NCBI RefSeq assembly: GCF_000186865.1
Contig: NW_008705584.1
Location: forward strand, 119,994 to 150,407
Direction: 5' to 3'
DNA length: 30,414 nt
DNA from: Aureococcus anophagefferens
Taxonomy: Eukaryota; Sar; Pelagophyceae; Pelagomonadales; Pelagomonadaceae
The notes beneath the pieces were generated by a model, which worked only from the letters and a program-made list of their open reading frames with translations, was not told the origin of the DNA and made no database searches. The position numbers and the translations under genes were made by a program. Below are positions 23,482 through 30,414 of the stretch, in pieces. Every line of letters begins with the position of its first letter. The first letter of the stretch is position 1.

Positions 23482-23690
23482 CCCAGATCAGAGTGAGACT
23501 GCGCTACGGGTATCCTAGGCGTATCCTGGCTCCTCTGCAGCCGGCGCGCTCTGCGCGCAGGTCTGCAGCGGTGTAGCTGCGCACAGCTAGCAGGTGTAGC
23601 GCGGTGGCTCACAGCGCGAAAGCGGGAACATAGCCCAGATCAGAGTGAGACTGCGTTACGGGTATCCTAGGCGTATCCTGGCTCCTCTGC
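23482..23690. repeat. 57-bp direct repeat, two copies
   Basis: Copies at 23482-23538 and 23634-23690 (from CCCAGATCAGAGTGAGACTG to GGCTCCTCTGC) differ at one base (GCGCTACG against GCGTTACG). The offset is 152 bp. The second copy lies 11 bp before the dispersed repeat at 23702. Confidence 0.9.
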
Positions 23691-23701
23691 CACCCCCCCT
23701 T

Positions 23702-23768
23702 GAGGGAGGAGTTTACTCTGCTACCTTTAGCTCAGGCTAGTGGGAGATACGAAAGGCCAAGTGGACGG
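23702..23768. repeat. Dispersed repeat, copy 2 (upstream of the 787-codon ORF)
   Basis: Same orientation and almost the same sequence as 11631-11697. It ends about 62 bp before the ATG at 23831. Confidence 0.85.
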
Positions 23769-23830
23769 AATCCTGTATCTTTTGTAGTTCCTCGACTTTG
23801 TCCCCTTTAGACCAAAGGTTTTCATTGCCG

Positions 23831-26194
23831 ATGAAGACGCGGGCTTGTTCTCTTCTGGTGTCTACACTTACACCGGCAGGGTGCCAGGTTGGTGATTGTC
23901 TGGAAGTATCGCTGCCCGGTGGTGGGTCGTGCATGGTCATTTCACCCGTAGATGGAAGGCAACGCTTTCAGATGCTAGTCCCGCATTTCTTACTCGAGGG
24001 GCAACACGATACAGAGTCTCCATTTGCGCGACTGCGCAGCGAGTTGGAGGGATCCTCGTCCGAAGAATCCTGCGAGGCTGAAGGTTGTGATTTGTTCCCG
24101 AAAAGTAGTGTGCTCTCACTGGAGGAAATTATTGGCAACAGGCAGCGCATGCCATATCTCTTGGACTTTTTGCACCAGCAGGGCGGCCAATCATGCAGGC
24201 TACTTCTTCTTATTTTTGCGTGCGAGCAGCACCGAAGGCCGCGCGTGGGTCGCAATAGCACCGTGAGAGATGCACTTAGAGCACATGAATGCTCTGTGTT
24301 TGCAACCTACGTTGCGAAAGATGCACCGAAACAGGCATGTAACTCTTTGCCATGGCAAGTGGTTGCTCGGCTTGCAGCACGCAATTCGAATGGCGCAACA
24401 CCCGAGCTGAACGCGCTATCAGAACTTCGGAGTGCCACACTCAGGGAGCTAAAAAGGCGCTGGGATGAACGCTTTCGCAATTCAGAAGCTTACCGGGCTC
24501 TTCTTCGAGACGCAATCAAATCCCGTGACGCAGTCTTGTGCTCACCAGGTAGGGCTGATGCCCTTGAAGAAGAGTATGCACCTAGAACGCATGCTGAATG
24601 TCGACGCTTTGTAGCAACGCTTCGTACATTCCTAACGAATTTGTGTCATCTAAATCGCCAAGTCAAGGGCCAAACTACTCTAGCACTTCGCGTGTTTCGG
24701 TGGTGGAGACGCCTTGCTGGTCGTCTTAAGACTCTATGTAGCAGCTGCATCAATACTGAAAAATCTTCATTTCTTGTGTCTCTCAAAGGGCACAACATGC
24801 AGCAACCGAATTGTCTTAAATTCAAAGATGATGAGGGCTACTTCATTCATGCACGGTCTGAGCTACGGGGTGCTGCACATCGACTGCTTGTGCGCCCTCC
24901 GGCTCACGAGCAGCAATCGATTATTGACAACTGTACTCTAGAGAAGATTTCAGTGCTTCTTAGACGTGAGCGCTCTGCGTTTAAGTTCAGCACTGCAGCT
25001 GCCATGTACGGCGCCCTTTTTAATGACTGCGCCACGCAGCTGGAAACATGGCTCAATATCCATGTCTTTACGCCATTTCATTCGTCACAGATTGCCGGCG
25101 AACTTGCTGTTGCTGAAGCCCACGACTGCGACATCAGAACAGGACACTGGCAAACCCATGACTTGGAAAAAATAGAGGCGATCTATGACGCGGCAAATAA
25201 TTCTCAAAATATGCTGCAGAACGGCACGCTTCTCCTGTGGGACTTTGACAGTTCCCTTCGCCGTGGCATTCAATCATTGGGAATTCATCCTTTAATGACT
25301 CGAGCTGAAGCAATAATTCTTATTGAAGATGGGAGAGGAATCAGGCACGCACTCAAAGGCGACACAGAGCCCGATATAGATGGCGCCCTTGCTTACTGTG
25401 GCTCACTTGAAGTTTGTGGTCTGCCTAAGTTATTTGTCGCTATTCTATTGGATTATCCTGTCGGAGTTCGGGGTCATCGTGCTCTTGAGATTGCGACACG
25501 CATCGCCGCCCTAGGCGATGCTGTGCATGCTGTTGCCAGTGGCTCACCAGCTTTGCCGCACTGCAAGAAATGCCAAATACATCCCTCACGCGACACTAGT
25601 CACGGCCCGACTACTCTGGTTCTAAGCAGAGGCTACTCCCACAAGTATAGAGAAGGGCTGTCCAGATGGAACATTGTGATCGAAGTTGACAGAGCACAAA
25701 TCATGGTAGCAACCGGTGTGCTGGCTGTCGAATCACCACCGCCACCCCCCCTAAAAGCATCTAGGACTCTAGCTAGGAGCCTCTCCGCAGCTCAAGCTGC
25801 TGCGGTGTCCCTCAGGGATGATGCTGATGGCAAGACAAGGTGGCGCAAGTTCCTACAGATTGAAAATGATGACTCTGAGTCTTCAGATTCAGAGTCCTGC
25901 GGTGATAGCTTCAAATGCAGTGGTGTGCCGGTCTCTGCTTACACAGTTTTTGCGAAAGGAGTGCGCAGCTTCATTAATGAAATTGTTCTAGTGCCACTTC
26001 GACTATTTGCTTTTTCTCATGGAACGGCGTCTCGCAAATTTGCGGTATTCCATGTCGGAAACTTCCTTCAGCAGCATTGCGTAGACATCGAATTCTACAC
26101 GGCATTTTTCGCCTCGGATTTCTTCAGGTTTGCACTGGAAAGCAGCATCTTACGAGACGAAGAACAACTCGAGAAGTTCAGGAAAAAACTTTAG
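23831..26194 (+). CDS. Large intronless ORF, weak RGS-like features
   Basis: Seen: 787 codons uninterrupted from the ATG at 23831, the first ATG in the frame. Two segments recall the halves of an RGS fold. Residues about 94-140 contain SLEEIIGNRQRMPYLLDFLH then LLLLIFACEQH. Residues about 370-420 contain AAAMYGALFNDCATQLETWL then FTPFHSS. About 230 residues separate them, so a simple RGS domain would need a large insertion. Near residue 680 an acidic serine cluster (ENDDSESSDSESCGD) resembles a casein-kinase-2 target. A C-terminal FINEIVLVPLRLFAF/FLQQHCVDIEFYTAFF region is hydrophobic but probably not membrane-spanning. RGS proteins regulate G-alpha GTPases or act as scaffolds, but this assignment is tentative. 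The neighbouring genes all have introns and this one has none, which could reflect retroposition. It is certainly coding; the function is uncertain. Confidence 0.8.
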   Translation: MKTRACSLLVSTLTPAGCQVGDCLEVSLPGGGSCMVISPVDGRQRFQMLVPHFLLEGQHDTESPFARLRSELEGSSSEESCEAEGCDLFPKSSVLSLEEIIGNRQRMPYLLDFLHQQGGQSCRLLLLIFACEQHRRPRVGRNSTVRDALRAHECSVFATYVAKDAPKQACNSLPWQVVARLAARNSNGATPELNALSELRSATLRELKRRWDERFRNSEAYRALLRDAIKSRDAVLCSPGRADALEEEYAPRTHAECRRFVATLRTFLTNLCHLNRQVKGQTTLALRVFRWWRRLAGRLKTLCSSCINTEKSSFLVSLKGHNMQQPNCLKFKDDEGYFIHARSELRGAAHRLLVRPPAHEQQSIIDNCTLEKISVLLRRERSAFKFSTAAAMYGALFNDCATQLETWLNIHVFTPFHSSQIAGELAVAEAHDCDIRTGHWQTHDLEKIEAIYDAANNSQNMLQNGTLLLWDFDSSLRRGIQSLGIHPLMTRAEAIILIEDGRGIRHALKGDTEPDIDGALAYCGSLEVCGLPKLFVAILLDYPVGVRGHRALEIATRIAALGDAVHAVASGSPALPHCKKCQIHPSRDTSHGPTTLVLSRGYSHKYREGLSRWNIVIEVDRAQIMVATGVLAVESPPPPPLKASRTLARSLSAAQAAAVSLRDDADGKTRWRKFLQIENDDSESSDSESCGDSFKCSGVPVSAYTVFAKGVRSFINEIVLVPLRLFAFSHGTASRKFAVFHVGNFLQQHCVDIEFYTAFFASDFFRFALESSILRDEEQLEKFRKKL

Positions 26195-26640
26195 TCGATT
26201 GGAGCCTGGCATTATCCTTTCAACCATGCCAGTACATATCTACTATGTTCAAAGGACCGGATTTGCTGTGCCCGCTCGGTCTACTTTGGGTGCCGCCTCT
26301 GGCCCAGGCGCTCGGGCCAAGCGCGTCAGCGTAGTGTCGTTGGGGACCTGGTCGGTTCTCAGGGGCTAGGCTCGTATGGGTCGAATTTTACCCGTCCCGG
26401 GAGGCGTCGCTGAATTTTCAGCATCCTTATCACGCCGCAGCATTCATAGGAAGAGGAAATGCGCCGTAGTGATTATAATTGCCCATGCTTGCCTGGGTTA
26501 TCGCTAGGGGGCGACACTGAAAACCCGGGATTTTGCCGTCGTCGAGCCGAGCTCCGAGACTGCGCCTATCCCGAGGAGCCCGCGTAGGAACTCGAAAACG
26601 ACTTTCGGTTCGTCCTGATCCGTCCGGATTGAGCGAAGCT
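26195..26640. other. Intergenic region, no supported gene
   Basis: Short open frames only. Nothing recognisable apart from the 3' end of the minus-strand open frame described at 26640-26996. Confidence 0.5.
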
Positions 26641-26996
26641 ATGGTACTAGAAGAGGTCGTTTTTTTCCCGCGGAACGCGCGTCGGGGACGCGCGGACGTT
26701 TCGAGGATGTTCCTGTGCTGCGGGTCCGGGAGGATGACATCCAGGAACTTGGCGTAGTGGGGGCGGTTCACGTAGACGGCGACCGACGCCTCGAACTCGA
26801 GGTCCTGGCGCCCGCCGGAGGCGCGGGACTCGCCGACGTAGAAGGCCTTGGAGTACTTCGCCTCGAGCCACTTGTAGTAGTCCCTGGCGCCCTTACCCTT
26901 CCTCCGTGGACCTTCTGAGACCGCGCGAAGCTGTCGAGACGTCGACGCGGCGAATAGCAGCACGCTGGTGACCTCGTTTGGATCAGGACCCAGCAA
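26640..26996 (-). CDS. GC3-rich coding-like fragment, unrecognised
   Basis: The minus-strand frame (open to 26430) has a central stretch, about 26890-26690, with strong coding character: ARDYYKWLEAKYSKAFYVGE, DLEFEASVAVYVNRPHYAKF and LDVILPDPQHRNILE, almost every codon ending in G or C. Flanking parts look non-coding. It could be one exon of a gene from a GC-rich context, or a displaced fragment. No family was recognised. Confidence 0.4.
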
Positions 26997-26999
26997 AGT

Positions 27000-27270
27000 C
27001 TCTCTCTTACAGAGCGAGCTTTAGGCGCCAACGAGGAACGCTGCGGTTGCTGCGGCCATTCGGGCTGGCGCAAGGCGCGGGGAATCGAATCCAAACGCCC
27101 GCAGGCGCACAGCCGGGCCGACGGGCGGCGACACGGGCAGCCCAGCTCTCACAAAACGCTCTCCCTGGTCCGTCAAGTGCAGGGCACTGTGACCCATTCC
27201 AGCCGGGGCGATTTAGTGGGGAGCTCTAAACCGGCGCATTCTCCGTGGGGCGACGCCCCACGCAGCTCCC
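27000..27270. other. GC-rich spacer with a short hairpin
   Basis: The segment at 27244-27262, CGTGGGGCGACGCCCCACG, has 8-bp perfect arms around a 3-nt loop. Otherwise there is no gene or repeat. Confidence 0.45.
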
Positions 27271-27274
27271 CTAA

Positions 27275-27390
27275 TTTCCGCGTCCCCACTAACCCGGGAA
27301 GTCGCTCCAGGGACGCCTATAAAAAAAAAAAAAAAAAAAAAAAACCAGGCGCCAGCGGAGGCGGAGCGGAGCCCGGAGAGCACCCGGGCT
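27275..27390. repeat. Inverted repeat, left arm, with internal poly(A)
   Basis: Contains GGGAAGTCGCTCCAGGGACG, a run of 24 A (27321-27344), then ACCAGGCGCCAGCGGAGGCG and GGAGCCCGGAGAGC. It matches the reverse complement of 30187-30300, apart from the A expansion and a duplicated CCGCCTCCGC block in the right arm. Confidence 0.85.
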
Positions 27391-27584
27391 CAGTGACCCC
27401 CCCCTATTATCGCCGAACCAGCGCCTATCCTACAATAGTAATTGATACTATTGTATGTAGAGCTAACATATTTATTATGGACTGAAACGCAGCTTGATAT
27501 TTATGAGCACCACCTACAATCACTGCTTTGGGACACCACGACTCACTGTTGAGTTGACTAACGATTCGGCTTCGAGCCGACACA

Positions 27585-30062
27585 ATGATTCGATCAGTTC
27601 TCGGTAAGGCAGTCTCTCGCGGGTCTGCAATCCTAAGCAGCCTTGATGAGCAGCTGAACGACGAGGTATCCACGGACGAATCCGTCGAGGGCACGGCACT
27701 GCGTCCCGTATCGATCTCAGAAGAAGAAGTGAAACTCGAGTCTTACGAGAGCTGTGAGTCGTTGCGCGGGAAGGTCGCCAAGCTGCGATGTATGGTCGTG
27801 GCCCTGGAACATTCGTTGGAAGAGGAACGGGCAACAAGTAAGGAGACCAGTGAGAAGCTTAGTCTCGCGCTCACGGAGTCGTCGACAATTGATAGTCTCG
27901 TCGATGAGTATGGCAAGTTGTCTCGTGAGGCAGCACGTCAGGCAGACGAAGATGCCCAGCAAATCGCAGAGCTTTTGGTACGCGACGAAGAGCAGCGTGC
28001 CAAGCTCCAGATATTCGAGGCGCAAATCATGTCACTAACAGAGGCAGACGATACCAAGGTGTCGGACCTCGTTGCATCAGGCGCCGTCTGTCATCAACGT
28101 CCGACTGTATTTTTCTCCCCCTCCAAAAGCGCTACTTGACGTGGGCCGCAGCAAACGAGAGATACCGGGTCAATGGCACGTGATTTGCCGTTTGGGAGGC
28201 ATTGACTATCACACATAGGTTGCAGTCGACTCAGCACGCCTCTTTGCAGCAGTCCGTGCAGCCAAAGCACGTAACTTTGAGCTTGAACTCGAGCTTGTCG
28301 ACGCGAGGAAGAAGGTACATACTGGTGCTCTGTCCGCGCAAAGCGTTCAGGATCTGGTTGGGAATTTATATCGCGTACAGGTGGTTATGCGCTTGGACCC
28401 AGGGGTGGGATGTCGGGCATAGCTAACGACACTGAGCTCCATCCTATTCTTCAAAACTCGGAGCATCAGCTCCAGGGCGCTTTGGCCGCTGTCGCTGGCG
28501 CAGAAGCACGTGCTGATAATGCACAGGTCGCTCTCACGGTAGCCACAACTCGCCTCGAGGAGATGGAAGGCGGGGCGCAGTCCTTGGCATCAGTGAAGGT
28601 GAATTGCACCTCACTGTCAGCACTCGCACAGTCCATGGACTCGCACCGTGCAGCCGATGCCGCATTCGCTGCAGCCAAAGCAAGGCTTGAAACGCTCGAA
28701 GCGCTAGCAACCGCAACGTCAGCAGATGAGGCACAGCGCGTTAATTCCGCTATTACCCTCGCGGTGGAAGCTGCCAGACTGGCAAACAAATGCGAAAGTG
28801 AGTCTCGTATCGCTGCTGCAGAATCTGACACACGTATTGCCCAAGACAAGGCCGAGCGTGAGAGACGGATGCGACGGGCATTGCATAATCGCGTCATGGA
28901 GCTTCAAGGTAACATTCGTGTTCTGTGCCGCTGTCGGCCGTCTAGGGGCGATCTGGACGCCTCAATCACTGCGGCCAAGTTCCCAGAAGATGGAGTGATT
29001 CGCATCACGCGGCCCGACCACGAAGGCGACGACTACGATTTTGAGTTCGACGGGGTGTTCTCACCAAGTGCCTCCCAGGCCACCGTCTTCGAGTCTGTTC
29101 GCGACCTTGCCATCACGCCGAGTCGGTCGTACGCGCCGATTTGAACGCTTCCATTGACACGATTGCAAGTGAGTTGCGAACACCCATAGGTCACATCTGC
29201 TCTTGACGGCTACAGCGTGTGCATTTTTGCCTACGGACAAACGGGATCCGGGAAAACGCACACGATGGAGGGTTCACCTGACGATCGGGGCGTCAACTTC
29301 AGAGCAATTGAGGCGATTTTAAACGCAGCGAAGACACATAGCAATGGGCTCGTCTATGATCTTGAGCTCTCTATGCTTGAGATCTACAACGAGGCCATCC
29401 GAGATCTTCTCCGAAAACCCGGTAGCGAATCACCCAGACTCGATATAACAACTGCAACTGGTGTGTCCATAGTCAAAGGCCTCGACATCAAGAGAGTGTC
29501 GACCATGGAAGAGATTGAAGTCTGGATCGCGCGTGGTGCCTCCCACCGGGCCGCCGGTGCGCACGCCCTGAACAAGGATTCATCTAGAAGCCACTCAATA
29601 GTCACTCTCTATATCAAGGGGACGATGCCATCCGGTGACATCCTGCGCTCCAAGCTTAACCTTGTTGACCTTGCCGGGAGTGAACGGCTTGACAAAACTG
29701 GCGCTACAGGTCCGCAAAATTGCCAGATCTGGCTCACAAAGCCCCGCGTTGCAGGTGACCGTCTCACAGAGGCGAAGGCCATCAATAAGTCCCTCTCTGC
29801 TTTGGGCGACGTGATCGCAGCGTTAAGCAGCGAAAAAAAGGTTCATGTTCCCTTTCGCAACTCCAAGCTGACTTACCTCCTGCAAGATTCACTTGCAGGG
29901 GATTCAAAGGCGCTCATGATCGTCACAGCTTCACCAGAGATAGCAAATGCAAATGAGACGATCTGCTCCCTGAAATTTGCTTCGAGGTGCCACGATTGTG
30001 CACTTGGTGTTGCGAGGAAGAATGTTGGGCGCAAGCCCCTTCTCTCCAAATTCAGGCCTTAG
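27585..30062 (+). CDS. Kinesin-14 (C-terminal motor, minus-end directed)
   Basis: Role: ATP-driven, minus-end-directed microtubule motor used in spindles or transport. Seen: an N-terminal coiled coil (27585 to about 28880, Ala/Glu-rich) leads into the kinesin-14 neck MRRALHNRVMELQGNIRVLC RCRP (about 28870-28935). The motor domain follows, with the P-loop GQTGSGKT (about 29234), switch I NKDSSRSH (about 29571), switch II LVDLAGSE (about 29661) and INKSLSALGDVIAAL. A neck before a C-terminal motor defines kinesin-14. Introns: 29710-29754 (45 nt, in frame and without a stop); 29109-29189 (seemingly GC...AG); and several in about 28060-28420, where exon GTTGCAGTCGACTCAG starts near 28219. The start MIRSVLGKAVSRG is the first ATG. 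The motor is complete apart from introns, with a short tail of about 20 residues. Length is about 720 residues, normal for the family. The gene lies between the arms of an inverted repeat. Confidence 0.93.
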
Positions 30063-30186
30063 TCCTGCCCATCACCAGCACAGCCGAGCTTCGGGAAGTT
30101 GGTGAACTTCCGTCGATAACGGGATCCAAGAGAGCGCAGCGCGAGCCTTTATTAGGGGGTGTCAATGAAGCCGAGGGCTAACCAGG

Positions 30187-30300
30187 GCGCTCTCCGGGCT
30201 CCGCCCCGCCTCCGACTTCGCCTCCGCCCCGCCTCCGCTGGCGCCTGGTTTTGGGAGGCGTCGCTGGAGCGACTTCCGGGGGTTGGGGGGCGCGAAAACT
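30187..30300. repeat. Inverted repeat, right arm
   Basis: Reverse complement of the left arm at 27275-27390; for example CTCCGCTGGCGCCTGGTT and GGCGTCGCTGGAGCGACTTC pair with it. It starts about 125 bp after the kinesin stop codon. Confidence 0.85.
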
Positions 30301-30414
30301 GGAGGAAGCCTGAGGGCGTACGCCTGGTGAGGCGGCTACCCTTGCCATAAAATGGGCCGTGGCAGCCGGCTCGACGGGCTCCGCCGGAGCCCCCGGCGAG
30401 GGTTCTACCCCCCC
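30300..30414. other. Window end, no supported gene
   Basis: GC-rich sequence with a small inverted repeat, GGGCTCCGCCGGAGCCC near 30377-30393. No gene was recognised. Confidence 0.4.

Larger units (their letters stand above)
22280..23701. other. Repeat-bearing intergenic region with a degenerate ORF
   Basis: No intact gene. 22898-23119 (+) contains a frame with protein-like hydrophobic periodicity (LDLPPLLEIGIFPEG ... VVSEIASIVLIQ ... VRILLARDWKG) broken by an in-frame TAG near 22952, so it may be a pseudogene. A 20-bp perfect tandem duplication and a 57-bp direct repeat follow. A homopolymer C8 run lies near 22635. Confidence 0.4.

Noticed and set aside
27060..27120. TTCGATT-containing stretch on the minus strand, possible tRNA T-arm
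   Set aside because: The flanking bases do not form the T-stem, and no acceptor or anticodon arm could be found.
30159..30350. 63-codon open frame at the right end
   Set aside because: It lies within the inverted-repeat arm and is Arg/Pro-rich only because of the repeat.

Overview
The window looks like nuclear DNA from a flagellated unicellular alga with a complex, secondarily acquired plastid, such as a stramenopile or haptophyte; the exact lineage cannot be fixed from this sequence. Three things support this. The genes carry many very short spliceosomal-type introns, mostly 40-80 nt with GT...TAG ends. There is a bacterial-type glutamyl-tRNA synthetase whose N-terminus resembles a signal peptide followed by a transit peptide. 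There are also several cilium- or microtubule-linked genes: a PG-rich-repeat protein, a WDR62/MAPKBP1-like WD40 protein, a CFAP70-like TPR protein and a kinesin-14. No operons, Shine-Dalgarno sites or rRNA/tRNA genes were seen.

Layout. 299-1725 (-) is an MRS2/CorA magnesium transporter. It is divergent, across about 56 bp, from an unrecognised gene at 1782-3004 (+). A GC-rich minisatellite follows (about 3118-3262), then the organellar GluRS at 3367-5651 (+). After about 1.1 kb without a clear gene comes a TPR co-chaperone-like gene on the minus strand (about 6801-8698). 8700-11430 is GC-rich and repetitive. It holds an array of units encoding acidic, SUMO-interacting-motif-like peptides, interrupted by a 206-base N gap and followed by an inverted copy.

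From 11730 to the end, all well supported genes lie on the plus strand: the PG-rich-repeat protein (11730 to about 14158), the WD40 protein (15400-18574), the CFAP70-like protein (18796-22279), an intronless 787-codon ORF with weak RGS-like features (23831-26194) and the C-terminal-motor kinesin-14 (27585-30062). The gaps between them contain dispersed, direct, tandem and inverted repeats. One about 66-bp repeat lies just upstream of both the PG-rich gene and the 787-codon ORF, and an inverted repeat brackets the kinesin gene.

Functionally, four of the five plus-strand genes on the right plausibly act in axonemal or microtubule biology, so this may be a loose, co-oriented ciliary neighbourhood. 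The left side holds housekeeping and organellar functions: Mg2+ transport, organellar translation and a co-chaperone. Exon boundaries were read by eye from frame, conserved motifs and GT/AG sites. Those with coordinates are good candidates; the others are approximate.
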